Program-made: the position numbers and the translations under genes
NCBI RefSeq assembly: GCF_025642745.1
Contig: NZ_JANZKP010000024.1
Coordinates: 1 to 50,215, forward strand
Direction: 5' to 3'
DNA: 50,215 bases
Source of the DNA: Cellulomonas sp. RIT-PI-Y
GTDB lineage: Bacteria; Actinomycetota; Actinomycetes; Actinomycetales; Cellulomonadaceae
In this document: positions 25,654-34,663 of the stretch, one piece after another
Layout: the number at the start of each line of letters is the position of its first letter
How positions within the stretch are numbered: position 1 is the stretch's first letter
The notes under the pieces: generated by a model
Told to the model about the DNA's origin: nothing
Databases searched by the model: none
The model's input: only the letters and a program-made list of their open reading frames with translations

Positions 25654-25908
25654 ATGGCACACAAGAAGGGCGCGAGTTCCTCGCGCAACGGTCGTGACTC
25701 GAACGCCCAGCGTCTGGGCGTCAAGCGCTTCGGCGGCCAGGTCGTCGGCGCGGGCGAGATCATCGTGCGGCAGCGTGGCACCCACTTCCACCCCGGCGTG
25801 AACGTCGGCCGTGGCGGGGACGACACCCTGTTCGCCCTGGCCCCGGGCGCGGTGCAGTTCGGCACCCGTCGCGGGCGCAAGGTCATCGACGTCGTCGTGG
25901 CGGACTGA
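25654..25908 (+). CDS. rpmA: 50S ribosomal protein L27
   Basis: 84 residues beginning [15 protein letters not shown], so the N-terminus starts directly at the residues that reach the peptidyl transferase centre, with no Firmicutes-type cleavable extension. [20 protein letters not shown] completes the signature. A 6-bp hairpin (25603-25618) lies in the 56-bp gap after rplU. A strong terminator follows at 25925. Confidence 0.96.
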   Translation: MAHKKGASSSRNGRDSNAQRLGVKRFGGQVVGAGEIIVRQRGTHFHPGVNVGRGGDDTLFALAPGAVQFGTRRGRKVIDVVVAD

Positions 25909-25924
25909 CCCGTAGTTCTCCGGT

Positions 25925-25960
25925 CGAAGGGGCGTACCGCGTCGGCGGTGCGCCCCTTCG
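25925..25960 (+). terminator. Terminator after rpmA
   Basis: A 16-bp stem with one mismatch (25925-25940 against 25945-25960), loop GTCG, followed shortly by TTT. It separates the ribosomal protein unit from obgE. Confidence 0.8.
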
Positions 25961-26010
25961 CCATGTTTCAGTAGGTCCCGGGATCAGCCCGGGGAGCAGA
26001 GGAGTGAACG

Positions 26011-27531
26011 ATGGCCGCCTTCGTCGACCGGGTGGTGCTGCACGCCAGTGGCGGTGACGGCGGCCACGGCTGTGCCTCGATCCGCCGGGAGAAGTTCAAG
26101 CCGCTCGCCGGCCCCGACGGCGGCAACGGCGGCAACGGCGGCAGCGTCGTGCTGGTGGTCGACCCGCAGGTGACGACGCTGCTCGACTACCACCACTCCC
26201 CGCACCGGCACGCCCCCTCCGGCACCCAGGGGATGGGCGACTACCGCGGCGGATCGACCGGCGCCGACCTGCTGCTGCCCGTCCCGGACGGCACCGTGGT
26301 GAAGAGTCTGGACGGCGAGGTGCTCGCCGACCTGGTGGGCGTGGGCGCCACCTACACGATCGCCGAGGGCGGCCACGGCGGACTCGGCAACATGGCCCTG
26401 TCCTCGCAGCGCCGCAAGGCCCCGGGCTTCGCGCTGCTCGGCGAGCCCGGCGACACCGCCGAGGTGGTGCTGGAGCTCAAGACCATCGCGGATGTCGCGC
26501 TGGTCGGGTACCCGAGCGCCGGCAAGTCCAGTCTGGTCGCCTCGATCTCCGCCGCCCGCCCGAAGATCGCCGACTACCCGTTCACCACCCTGGTGCCGAA
26601 CCTGGGCGTCGTGCAGGCCGGGGACTCGCGCTACACCGTCGCCGACGTGCCGGGTCTGATCCCGGGCGCCAGCGAGGGCCGCGGCCTGGGACTGGAGTTC
26701 CTGCGGCACATCGAGCGCTGCGCGGTGATCGTGCACGTGCTGGACTGCGCCACCCTGGAGTCCGACCGCGATCCGATCCGCGACCTCGACGTGATCGAGG
26801 CGGAGCTGGCCGCGTACAGCGGGGACCTGCAGATCGAGGGCGGCCGGGTGCCGCTGAACGAGCGCCCGCGCCTGGTCGTGCTGAACAAGATCGACGTGCC
26901 GGACGCCCGGGACATGGCCGAGATGGTCCGCCCGGAGCTGGAGGCCCGCGGGCTGCGGGTGTTCGAGATCTCCACCGCCAGCCACGAGGGGCTGCGACCG
27001 CTGAGCTTCGCGCTCGGCGAGCTGGTCGAGCAGGCCCGCCGCGAGGCCCCGGAGCCGGAGGCCGCCCGGGTGGTGCTGCGGCCCAAGGCCGTCGACTCCA
27101 GCGGCTTCACCGTCACCCGCCGTCAGGACGGGGACCACGAGTACTTCCAGGTCCGCGGCGCCAAGCCGGAGCGCTGGGTGCGGCAGACCGACTTCACCAA
27201 CGACGAGGCCGTGGGCTACCTGGCCGACCGGCTGGCCCGGCTGGGCGTCGAGGACAAGCTGCTGAAGAGCGGCGCGGTCGCGGGTGCGGAGGTCGTGATC
27301 GGCGAGGGCGACCGCGCGGTGGTCTTCGACTGGGAGCCGACGCTGATGACCGGCTCCGAGCTGCTCGGCGGCCCGCGTGGCACGGACATGCGACTGGAGG
27401 ACACCAGTCGTCCGACCCGTGGCGAGAAGCGCAAGGAGTACAAGGACCGGATGGACGCGAAGGCCGAGGCCCGCGAGGAGCTGTGGCAGGAGCGTCAGGC
27501 CGGTCACTGGTCCGACCCCGACGTCGACTGA
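26011..27531 (+). CDS. obgE: GTPase ObgE/CgtA
   Basis: Obg is a 50S-assembly and stress-response GTPase. 506 residues in three domains: glycine-rich Obg fold (1 to about 158, [12 protein letters not shown]), G domain (G1 GYPSAGKSS near 166, G3 DVPGL, G4 NKID) and a C-terminal OCT domain typical of actinobacteria and Firmicutes (about 350-430), with a basic tail. ATG 26011 has AGAGGAG upstream. The obgE-proB-proA order downstream of rplU-rpmA is classic. Confidence 0.95.
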   Translation: MAAFVDRVVLHASGGDGGHGCASIRREKFKPLAGPDGGNGGNGGSVVLVVDPQVTTLLDYHHSPHRHAPSGTQGMGDYRGGSTGADLLLPVPDGTVVKSLDGEVLADLVGVGATYTIAEGGHGGLGNMALSSQRRKAPGFALLGEPGDTAEVVLELKTIADVALVGYPSAGKSSLVASISAARPKIADYPFTTLVPNLGVVQAGDSRYTVADVPGLIPGASEGRGLGLEFLRHIERCAVIVHVLDCATLESDRDPIRDLDVIEAELAAYSGDLQIEGGRVPLNERPRLVVLNKIDVPDARDMAEMVRPELEARGLRVFEISTASHEGLRPLSFALGELVEQARREAPEPEAARVVLRPKAVDSSGFTVTRRQDGDHEYFQVRGAKPERWVRQTDFTNDEAVGYLADRLARLGVEDKLLKSGAVAGAEVVIGEGDRAVVFDWEPTLMTGSELLGGPRGTDMRLEDTSRPTRGEKRKEYKDRMDAKAEAREELWQERQAGHWSDPDVD

Positions 27532-27591
27532 GCTGTCCGGGGTCCGGATGCCGGTGACGGCGGACCGCCCGGACGCGGGAGGATGGTGCCC

Positions 27592-28731
27592 GTGAGCGCC
27601 GCACCGTTGACCGACCGCCGACTGCTGCCCGAGGTCCACCGGGTGGTGGTCAAGGTCGGATCGTCCTCGCTGACCGACGACGACGGGAAGCTCGACCCGC
27701 GACGGCTGCACGACCTGGTGGACGTGCTGGCCGCCCGTGTGAACTCCGGGCACCAGGTCGTGCTGGTGTCCTCCGGTGCGATCGCCGCCGGGATGGACCC
27801 GCTGGGCCTGGCCCGTCGGCCGCGGGACCTGGCGACCCAGCAGGCCGCGGCCTCGGTCGGCCAGGGGCTGCTGGTGGCGCACTACACCCGGGCGTTCGCC
27901 GACCACGGACTGCGGGTGGGCCAGGTGCTGCTCACCGCGGACGACACCATGCGACGCGGGCAGTACCGCAATGCCCAGCGCGCGCTCGACCGGCTGCTCG
28001 ACCTGGGCATCGTGCCGATCATCAACGAGAACGACACCGTCGCCACCGACGAGATCCGGTTCGGTGACAACGACCGGCTGGCGGCGCTGGTCTCGCACCT
28101 GGTGCACGCCGACGCCATGACGCTGCTGACCGACGTCGACGGGCTCTACACCGGCCCGCCGACCCACCCCGGCTCGGAGCGGATCGCCCAGGTGCGCGGG
28201 CCGAAGGACCTGGAGGGCATCGACGTCACCGCCAAGGGCAGCGGCGTCGGCACCGGCGGCATGGTCACCAAGCTGGAGTCGGTGGCGATCGCGACCGCCT
28301 CCGGCATCCCGGTGGTGCTGACCTCGGCCGCGCAGGTCGGCGGGGCGCTGGCGGGTCAGGACGTGGGGACCTGGTTCGCGGCCACCGGTCGGCGCACCTC
28401 GACCCGGCTGCTCTGGCTGGCCTACGCCGCCCGGACCCGTGGCCGGCTGGTGCTGGACGACGGTGCGGTCCGCGCCGTCGTCGAACGCGGCAAGTCCCTG
28501 CTGCCGGCCGGGGTGACCGCGGCCGACGGCGACTTCCACGCGGGCGATCCGGTGGAGCTGGTCGATCCCGCGGGCACGGTGATCGCCCGTGGTCTGGTCG
28601 CCTACTCCGCGGAGGAGGTGCCGGACCTGCTCGGGCACTCGACCTCCGAGCTGCGGGCCGAGCTGGGCCAGGGCTACGACCGTGAGCTGGTGCATCGCGA
28701 CGACCTGGTGCTGGTGCGCCGGCGTCGCTGA
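27592..28731 (+). CDS. proB: Glutamate 5-kinase
   Basis: ProB phosphorylates glutamate in the first step of proline synthesis and is usually feedback-inhibited by proline. 379 residues: amino-acid kinase domain (VKVGSSSLT near 18, SSGAIAAGMDPLG, INENDTVATDEIRFGDND) and a C-terminal PUA domain from about 280. I chose GTG 27592 because GGGAGG lies nine bases upstream; an in-frame ATG at 27583 overlaps that site. Confidence 0.94.
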   Translation: MSAAPLTDRRLLPEVHRVVVKVGSSSLTDDDGKLDPRRLHDLVDVLAARVNSGHQVVLVSSGAIAAGMDPLGLARRPRDLATQQAAASVGQGLLVAHYTRAFADHGLRVGQVLLTADDTMRRGQYRNAQRALDRLLDLGIVPIINENDTVATDEIRFGDNDRLAALVSHLVHADAMTLLTDVDGLYTGPPTHPGSERIAQVRGPKDLEGIDVTAKGSGVGTGGMVTKLESVAIATASGIPVVLTSAAQVGGALAGQDVGTWFAATGRRTSTRLLWLAYAARTRGRLVLDDGAVRAVVERGKSLLPAGVTAADGDFHAGDPVELVDPAGTVIARGLVAYSAEEVPDLLGHSTSELRAELGQGYDRELVHRDDLVLVRRRR

Positions 28732-28762
28732 GACGGCGGTCGTGGCGTCCCGGGGCCCGGAC

Positions 28763-28768
28763 TAGGCT
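28763..28768 (+). promoter_or_regulatory. -10 box TAGGCT of a leaderless proA promoter
   Basis: TAGGCT ends six bases before the proA ATG at 28775, and no Shine-Dalgarno intervenes. It lies 32 bases after the proB stop. Confidence 0.5.
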
Positions 28769-28774
28769 GTGCGG

Positions 28775-30067
28775 ATGACCACCACCGCCGCCCATCCGGC
28801 CGCCGAGGTGAGCGAGCAGGTGCTCGCCGTGGCCCGTCGCGCCAAGGACGCCTCCCGTGCACTGGCCGTCGCCACCCGGGGGACCAAGGACGCCGCCCTG
28901 CACGCGCTGGCGGACGCCCTGGTCGCCCAGTCCGACCGGATCGTGACCGCCAACGCGGACGACCTGGACCGGGGCCGGGCCGACGGCACGTCCGCGGGGC
29001 TGCTCGACCGTCTGGCGCTCACGCCGGAGCGGATCGGCGCGATCGCCGCGGCGCTGCGTGACCTCGCCGCGCTGCCGGACCCGGTGGGGGAGGTCGTGCG
29101 CGGCTCCACCCTGCCGAACGGGCTGCGGCTGCGGCAGGTACGGGTGCCCATGGGCGTGGTCGGGATGATCTACGAGGCCCGCCCGAACGTGACCGTCGAC
29201 GCCGCCGGGCTCGCGCTGAAGAGCGGCAACGCGGTCATCCTGCGCGGCGGCTCCGCGGCGGCCCGCTCCAACGAGGTGATCGTCGACGTGCTGCGCGAGG
29301 CGCTGGAGGCCCAGGGGCTGCCCGCCGACCTGGTGCAGTCCATCGACGCCTGGGGCCGTCCCGGCGGGGTGGCCCTGATGCACGCCCGTGGCCTGGTCGA
29401 CGTGCTGGTGCCCCGCGGTGGCGCCGACCTGATCCGGACCGTCGTGCGCGAGGCCACCGTGCCGGTGATCGAGACCGGTGTCGGCAACTGCCACGTGTAC
29501 GTGGACGCCAGCGCGGACCCCGCGGTCGCGCTGCCGATCCTGCTGAACTCCAAGACCCAGCGGGTCGGGGTGTGCAACGCCGCCGAGACGCTGCTGGTGC
29601 ACCGGGACGCGGCCGCCGGCTTCCTGCCCTCGGCGCTGGCCGCGCTCGGCGAGGCCGGGGTCACCGTGCACGCCGACGACGCCTCCGCCGCGCTGGCCCC
29701 CGCCGGGGTGACGGTGGTCGCCGCCACCGAGGAGGACTGGGCGACCGAGTACCTCTCGCTGGACCTCGCGGTGCGGGTGGTCGACGACCTGGACGCCGCG
29801 ATCGAGCACATCCGGACCTGGACCTCGGGGCACACCGAGGCGATCGTCACCCGGGACCTGGCGTCCTCCGAGCGGTTCGTCGCGGAGCTGGACTCGGCGG
29901 CGATCATGGTGAACGCCTCCACCCGGTTCACCGACGGCGGCGAGTTCGGGCTCGGCGCGGAGATCGGCATCTCCACCCAGAAGCTGCACGCCCGCGGCCC
30001 GATGGGGCTGGCCGAGCTCACCACCACCAAGTGGATCGTGCAGGGCGACGGGCACGTGCGCCCCTGA
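28775..30067 (+). CDS. proA: Gamma-glutamyl phosphate reductase
   Basis: ProA reduces glutamyl-5-phosphate to glutamate semialdehyde with NADPH. 430 residues with [30 protein letters not shown] and the catalytic cysteine in [11 protein letters not shown], then [25 protein letters not shown] near the C-terminus. ATG 28775 fits the leaderless -10 box; a GTG at 28769 is less likely. It may be transcribed both from proB and from its own promoter. Confidence 0.94.
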   Translation: MTTTAAHPAAEVSEQVLAVARRAKDASRALAVATRGTKDAALHALADALVAQSDRIVTANADDLDRGRADGTSAGLLDRLALTPERIGAIAAALRDLAALPDPVGEVVRGSTLPNGLRLRQVRVPMGVVGMIYEARPNVTVDAAGLALKSGNAVILRGGSAAARSNEVIVDVLREALEAQGLPADLVQSIDAWGRPGGVALMHARGLVDVLVPRGGADLIRTVVREATVPVIETGVGNCHVYVDASADPAVALPILLNSKTQRVGVCNAAETLLVHRDAAAGFLPSALAALGEAGVTVHADDASAALAPAGVTVVAATEEDWATEYLSLDLAVRVVDDLDAAIEHIRTWTSGHTEAIVTRDLASSERFVAELDSAAIMVNASTRFTDGGEFGLGAEIGISTQKLHARGPMGLAELTTTKWIVQGDGHVRP

Positions 30068-30116
30068 CCCGACGTGCGACACTGAACCGTTCCGACGACG
30101 ACACCCTGGAGGACCT

Positions 30117-30269
30117 GTGAACACTGTGCTGCGTGCCGCCGAGGCAGCTGCCGAGCACGGGAACGAGCTGCCTTTCCCGCCCGCCGTGTTCGGGCTGGCC
30201 GGCTTCGGCGCCCTGATCGCGTTGCTGCTGGTCACCTACGCGTTCCGGAGCGTCGGCACCCGCCACTGA
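30117..30269 (+). CDS. Small single-pass membrane protein of the proA-nadD interval
   Basis: 50 residues, GTG start at 30117 with GGAGG six bases upstream. The N-terminal half is polar (AAEAAAEHGNELPFPP). One hydrophobic helix follows (VFGLAGFGALIALLLVTYAF), then a basic end RSVGTRH. This predicts an N-out, C-in single-span protein. It sits 49 bp after proA and 15 bp before nadD on the same strand. Similar short proteins occur at this place in other actinobacteria as far as I recall. Function unknown. Confidence 0.7.
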   Translation: MNTVLRAAEAAAEHGNELPFPPAVFGLAGFGALIALLLVTYAFRSVGTRH

Positions 30270-30284
30270 GGCAGGGCGAGGAGT

Positions 30285-30887
30285 ATGGCGCAGCGACGGA
30301 CCCGACTGGGCGTGATGGGTGGCACCTTCGACCCCATCCATCACGGTCACCTGGTGGCCGCCAGCGAGGTGGCAGCCCGGTTCGAGCTGGACGAGGTCGT
30401 CTTCGTCCCCACCGGCGCCCCGTCGTTCAAGCAGAACGCCGACGTCACTCCGGCCGAGCACCGCTACCTGATGACCGTGATCGCCACGGCATCGAATCCG
30501 AGGTTCACCGTCAGCCGGGTGGACATCGACCGTCCGGGCCTCACCTACACCGTGGACACCCTGCGTGACCTCGCGGCGGAACGGCCCGACGCCGACCTGT
30601 ACTTCATCACCGGGGCGGACGCCATCGCCCAGATCCTCACCTGGAAGGACTCCGCGGAGCTCTTCGACCTGGCACAGTTCGTGGCGGTCACCCGACCGGG
30701 CCACCAGCTGATCCTGGACGGACTGCCCACGCACCGGGTCAGCCAGTGGGAGATCCCGGCGCTGTCGATCTCCTCCACCGACGTGCGGGACCGAGCCCGG
30801 GCGGATCGGCCGGTGTGGTACCTGGTGCCGGACGGCGTGGTCCAGTACATCGCGAAACACCATCTGTACGAAGGTCAACAGTCATGA
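30285..30887 (+). CDS. nadD: Nicotinate-nucleotide adenylyltransferase
   Basis: NadD adenylates nicotinate mononucleotide in NAD synthesis. 200 residues with the (H/T)xGH-type motif in [11 protein letters not shown] (12-22), [11 protein letters not shown], and ISSTDVR near 163, all required for ATP binding. ATG 30285 has GGCGAGGAG upstream. Its stop overlaps the next ATG (ATGA). Confidence 0.95.
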   Translation: MAQRRTRLGVMGGTFDPIHHGHLVAASEVAARFELDEVVFVPTGAPSFKQNADVTPAEHRYLMTVIATASNPRFTVSRVDIDRPGLTYTVDTLRDLAAERPDADLYFITGADAIAQILTWKDSAELFDLAQFVAVTRPGHQLILDGLPTHRVSQWEIPALSISSTDVRDRARADRPVWYLVPDGVVQYIAKHHLYEGQQS

Positions 30888-32464
30888 GCACACCCGGCAC
30901 TCCGCTGACCCGGCGGCAGCTGCGCGAACTCGAGGCGGCCCGGCTCGCCGCCCAGGGCGACGGCGACCGTCCGGACGAGAGCGGCACGGCGACCCCCCCG
31001 CGCGGGACGGCCGCGCCTGCCGGCCGTGCCGGTGCCCCCGGGAACGGCGCCGGGACCGGACCCGGCCGTGGTGCGACCCCGGGTCCGGGTGCCGGACGTG
31101 CCTCCAGCGCAGGAGGAGCCGGTTCCGCGCCGGTGACGCCCGCCGGTGGGGCGGATGCCGCCGCGCGACCGTCGACGCCGACCGGTGCTCCCGGGGCCTC
31201 CCGGCGCTCGCTGCGCGGCGGCCCGGTGTCCGCGGTCGGTCCGGACGGGCGGACCGCGGAACAGGGGAGTGCGCCGTACCAGGTGCCGGGGATGCGGACC
31301 GACGCTCCGGCGCGCACCCGGCGATCGATCCGGTCGACCGACGGGGCGGTGCCGTCCACGGGGACAGGAACCGGAACCGCTGCTGCCACCGGTGCCACGG
31401 GGTCGACCGGAGGCGCTGGTGCCACCGGTGCCACGGGGGCGACCGGAGGCGCTGGTGCCACCGGGGCGCCCGGTACCGACCGGGGCCGGTCCGGTGCGGG
31501 GAGCCCGAGCGCGGCGGGTCCGCGCACCGGCGCTCGCGGTGCGGTGACCCCGGACGACGCTGCGACGCCGGGTCTTCCCCGATGGGGTGCGACCTCGGGT
31601 GCTCCGACCGGCGGGTCGGCCGCGCCGTCGACGCCGGGTGCGGCGACCGGCACGAACGCTCCGGGGGTCACCTCTCCGGCCCGTGGATCGGCATCGGCGT
31701 GGTCGCCGGCCGGTCCGGGGACGACTGGCCAGTCCGGTGCCTCGCGAACTGCCGGGCCGAGCGGTGGCACTTCTGCGGGTGGCGCTGCTGCCACGGGTGG
31801 TGCTGCTGCCACGGGTGCCGGTGCCGCCCCCGCCCCCGCGGGTCCCGCGCGCGCCTGGAGCCCGGCCGGGACCCCGGGAGCGGGCGCGACGACCCCACCG
31901 GGACGGACCAGCGGCTTCGCCGGGTCGACCCCGCCGGTCGCCGGTGGCGGGTCCGGTCTGGCGACCCGCACGCCGGGCGCCACCACCCGACCCGGTGGAC
32001 CGGCCTCCGCGCCGGTCAGCGGTGCCGCCGCCGACGCCACGGCAGGCAGCGCGGCACCCGGCTCGGCGACGGCGTCTGCGGCGACCGGTGCCGCCACGAC
32101 CGCGCCGTCCCGGAACACCTCGGCTCCGGACGCGTCCGCCGCCGAGGAGGAGGCGGTCCCGGACTGGCGCTCGCTGCTCAAGGCGATGGCGCCGCCGCCC
32201 GGGCCGACCCAGGAGCCGGCCGAGACCGGGAGCATCCCGGTGGTCGGCCCGACCGTCGAGGACGTGGGCGCCGACCAGGAGCTCCCGGAACGGATCCGCC
32301 GTCCGCTGCCCTTCACCTGGCTGCAGTGGATCATCCTGGTGGTGGTCTTCTTCGTGCTCGGCTTCCTGATCGTGCTGGTGGCCAAGACCGCCACCGGCGC
32401 GGAGGGCGACCTCGCCCCGACCGTGGCGCTGGCGGCGCAGTTGCTGCCCGCACCCCAGACCTGA
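30884..32464 (+). CDS. Low-complexity protein with a C-terminal membrane anchor
   Basis: 526 residues. A short charged N-terminus ([16 protein letters not shown]) precedes about 400 residues dominated by G, A, T, P and S, with collagen-like GATGATGGAGATG runs from 36-bp repeats. Near the C-terminus a conserved-looking segment ([16 protein letters not shown], then [10 protein letters not shown]) leads into one membrane helix, [21 protein letters not shown], with about 25 residues after it. No signal peptide, so the long arm is probably cytoplasmic. ATG 30884 is coupled to nadD. Many relatives have an LCP-family gene here instead. Function unknown. Confidence 0.75.
   Translation: MSTPGTPLTRRQLRELEAARLAAQGDGDRPDESGTATPPRGTAAPAGRAGAPGNGAGTGPGRGATPGPGAGRASSAGGAGSAPVTPAGGADAAARPSTPTGAPGASRRSLRGGPVSAVGPDGRTAEQGSAPYQVPGMRTDAPARTRRSIRSTDGAVPSTGTGTGTAAATGATGSTGGAGATGATGATGGAGATGAPGTDRGRSGAGSPSAAGPRTGARGAVTPDDAATPGLPRWGATSGAPTGGSAAPSTPGAATGTNAPGVTSPARGSASAWSPAGPGTTGQSGASRTAGPSGGTSAGGAAATGGAAATGAGAAPAPAGPARAWSPAGTPGAGATTPPGRTSGFAGSTPPVAGGGSGLATRTPGATTRPGGPASAPVSGAAADATAGSAAPGSATASAATGAATTAPSRNTSAPDASAAEEEAVPDWRSLLKAMAPPPGPTQEPAETGSIPVVGPTVEDVGADQELPERIRRPLPFTWLQWIILVVVFFVLGFLIVLVAKTATGAEGDLAPTVALAAQLLPAPQT
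31385..31472 (+). repeat. 36-bp tandem repeat in the low-complexity gene
   Basis: Units at 31385-31420 and 31421-31456 are nearly identical, followed by a partial third copy. They are in frame and encode [16 protein letters not shown] sequence. A second set of 18-bp repeats lies near 31780-31820. Confidence 0.75.
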
Positions 32465-32505
32465 ACCACCCCGACCTGCACCACCCTGACTACCCGAGGA
32501 GACAC

Positions 32506-32898
32506 GTGTCGGCTTCCGACCGCGCGATCGACCTGACCATCGCGGCCGCCCGCGCCGCCGCCGACCTGAAGGCGGAGGAGATCATCGCGCTGGACGTCAG
32601 CGAGCAGCTGGTGCTCACCGACTCCTTCCTGATCGCCTCCGGCACCAATGAGCGCCAGGTGAACGCGATCGTGGACGCCGTGGAGGAGGCCCTGCACAAG
32701 CTCGGCGCCAAGCCGCTGCGCCGCGAGGGCCGTTCCGAGGGCCGCTGGGTCCTGCTGGACTTCGGTGACGTCGTGGTGCACGTCCAGCACGCCGAGGACC
32801 GGGTGTACTACGCCCTGGAGCGGCTCTGGAAGGACTGCCCGGTGATCGAGCTGCCCGAGGACGTCCGCAGCGGCGAGGGCGCCGAGGCGGGGGAGTGA
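32506..32898 (+). CDS. rsfS: Ribosome silencing factor RsfS
   Basis: RsfS binds L14 on the 50S subunit and blocks subunit joining during starvation. 130 residues with KAEEIIALDVSEQLVLTDSFLIASG, RREGRSEGRWVLLDFGDVVVHV and RVYYALERLW, the full family signature. GTG 32506 has GAGGAGA about five bases upstream. nadD and rsfS are normally adjacent; here the low-complexity gene lies between them. Confidence 0.94.
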   Translation: MSASDRAIDLTIAAARAAADLKAEEIIALDVSEQLVLTDSFLIASGTNERQVNAIVDAVEEALHKLGAKPLRREGRSEGRWVLLDFGDVVVHVQHAEDRVYYALERLWKDCPVIELPEDVRSGEGAEAGE

Positions 32899-33590
32899 CC
32901 GCCGGGCGGGTCGTGCTCTGGCGGCACGGCCGGACCGCCTGGAACGCCGGCGCCCGGCTGCAGGGCCAGTCGGACATCCCGCTGGACGAGGTCGGCCTCT
33001 GGCAGGCCGCGACCGCCGCGGAGTCCCTGGCCGCGCAGCATCGTCCCGCCCGCATCGTCAGCTCCGACCTGGGCCGGGCCCGGGCCACCGCGCAGGCGCT
33101 CGCCGACGTGACCGGGGTTCCGGTCGAGACCGACGAGCGGCTGCGTGAGCGGTCCTTCGGCGTCTGGGAGGGGCTGACCGGCGAGGAGATCGCCGCCGGC
33201 TGGCCCGAGGAGCAGAAGGTCTGGCGTGCCGGTGGACACCCGGAGGGGATCGACGCCGAGTCCCGTGCCACCGTTCAGCAGCGGATGGTCGACGCCGTGC
33301 AGGCGCATGCCGCCGAGCTCGGCCGGGAAGACGTCCTGGTCCTGGTCTCGCACGGCGCGGCGATCGGCGCCGGTCTGACCGGTCTGCTCGGACTGCCCGC
33401 CGAGTGGCGTGGCCTGTCCGGGATGTCGAACGCGCACTGGGCCGAGATCGTCCCGACCCGTCCCGGCAGCGAGCCCGCCTGGACCGTGCAGGTGCTGAAC
33501 TTCGGCCCAGTGTGGGCGTCCTCGGACTGGAACGCCGGTCCGGACGCCGACGCGGAGACGCTGGCCGAGGAGGTCCGAGACCCGGCGTGA
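32895..33590 (+). CDS. Histidine phosphatase family protein (phosphoglycerate mutase-like)
   Basis: 231 residues. The catalytic RHGRT (R10-H11) is at the N-terminus, with SSDLGRARATAQALA, the acid ERSFGVWEGL and the second histidine H153 in VSHGAA. These are the complete catalytic residues of the superfamily. In actinobacteria this gene regularly follows rsfS and is often named glucosyl-3-phosphoglycerate phosphatase or broad-specificity phosphatase; the substrate cannot be decided here. GTG 32895 overlaps the rsfS stop. Confidence 0.9.
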   Translation: MTAGRVVLWRHGRTAWNAGARLQGQSDIPLDEVGLWQAATAAESLAAQHRPARIVSSDLGRARATAQALADVTGVPVETDERLRERSFGVWEGLTGEEIAAGWPEEQKVWRAGGHPEGIDAESRATVQQRMVDAVQAHAAELGREDVLVLVSHGAAIGAGLTGLLGLPAEWRGLSGMSNAHWAEIVPTRPGSEPAWTVQVLNFGPVWASSDWNAGPDADAETLAEEVRDPA

Positions 33591-33609
33591 GACGGGTCAC
33601 CGGAGCCGA

Positions 33610-33640
33610 TTGGTGTTTCGGCTCGTGGATCGCCTATAGT
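33610..33640 (+). promoter_or_regulatory. tRNA-Ala promoter
   Basis: TATAGT (33635-33640) is a strong -10, with TTGGTG (33610-33615) 19 bases upstream as a stretched -35. The tRNA begins 56 bases after the -10. Confidence 0.55.
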
Positions 33641-33696
33641 CGTACACGCCCGCACGGCGGGTGATGAGGGAAAGATCCTCCGGGATCGGTACTCAT

Positions 33697-33772
<76 letters not shown>

Positions 33773-33830
33773 CGATGTTCCTGCTCGAACCCGACAGGCG
33801 AGCAAGCAGTACATCAGATGGCAAGTTCAC

Positions 33831-33860
33831 GAAGAGCCCACCGGCGACGGTGGGCTCTTC
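33831..33860 (+). terminator. tRNA-Ala terminator
   Basis: A perfect 13-bp stem, GAAGAGCCCACCG (33831-33843) against CGGTGGGCTCTTC (33848-33860), with a GCGA tetraloop, 58 bases after the tRNA. Confidence 0.85.
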
Positions 33861-33890
33861 GTCTGTCTGGGGTAGGCCAGCTGCGGTGGT

Positions 33891-34490
33891 ATGGCGGGTC
33901 GGTGCGGCAAGGTCGCGGGTGCCTGGGGGCCAACCGCCACCACGTCGGCGGAGCCGAAGTTCGTCGTCGAGAGCGGGACCGATCCAGCCAGCACGCCATG
34001 CGTGGACGACGCCATCGTGGTGGCCGGCGAGACGCGAGAGTGTGACACCCCGCTGCAGATCATCTACTCCGAGGCGTTCCACGCTGCCTGGGCGCGGATC
34101 GCTCGATATGGCGATGCATCAGCCGGGAACACCATCTCCGCCAGCATCGACCGGCAGATCGCGCCAGAAGGCGGTGATCGGCAGGAGACGACGGAGTCTG
34201 GCGCACAGAGCGCCGACACCACTCTGATCGTGCGCGGACACCGCAGACCAGGCTCTGCGTCACGGGATCGATCGGCGATGCGGGCGAGCGCATCGAACTC
34301 GCTGATCCCGTCTGCCTCTAGGCGCTCTATGCCACGCAGTCGACGACACGTCGGGGATGAGGAAGCTCCCAGGCGACGGCGGAACCAGCGATGTCCGAGG
34401 AGTGTGCGCAGAGCGAGAAGACTCGTGCGCGAGCTTTGGTCGGGCACCCGCCTGGCCGTCGCCTCCGGGATGAACTCCTGGCAACGCTGA
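33891..34490 (+). CDS. Doubtful ORF, possibly a decayed gene
   Basis: A 199-residue open frame. From about 33950 to 34160 its codons end mostly in G/C and the product looks protein-like (FVVESG, DDAIVVAGETREC, IIYSEAFHAAWARIARYGDASAGN). After that it turns into Ser/Arg-rich sequence with mixed third bases, as out-of-frame actinobacterial DNA does. This suggests a 5' gene fragment fused to non-coding sequence. There is no clear ribosome binding site and I recognise no family. The opposite strand (34064-34447) is also open but no more convincing. Confidence 0.25.
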   Translation: MAGRCGKVAGAWGPTATTSAEPKFVVESGTDPASTPCVDDAIVVAGETRECDTPLQIIYSEAFHAAWARIARYGDASAGNTISASIDRQIAPEGGDRQETTESGAQSADTTLIVRGHRRPGSASRDRSAMRASASNSLIPSASRRSMPRSRRHVGDEEAPRRRRNQRCPRSVRRARRLVRELWSGTRLAVASGMNSWQR

Positions 34491-34663
34491 GGTTTGGCTA
34501 TGTGTCAACTGTGCAACAGCTGTGTCGCAACTAGTGACTCTCGATGGATGCCTCAATAGCGTGACAGGCATCGCGGTGGGTGGCACTTGCTCTCTCCTGA
34601 GATATGCGCCCTGCTGCGTGGCCGAGCCGCAGGGGGTCGGCCAGCACGCTTCCAGGGGGACGC
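34491..34663. other. Gap before the nuclease gene
   Basis: AT-richer sequence with two related segments, TGTGTCAACT and TGTGTCGCAACT, near 34500-34535, which could be a regulator site. No terminator or clear promoter hexamers. Confidence 0.3.

Noticed and set aside
34064..34447. Minus-strand open frame after the tRNA as a gene
   Set aside because: No ribosome binding site, no recognised motif, and its codon bias is no better than that of the plus-strand frame.
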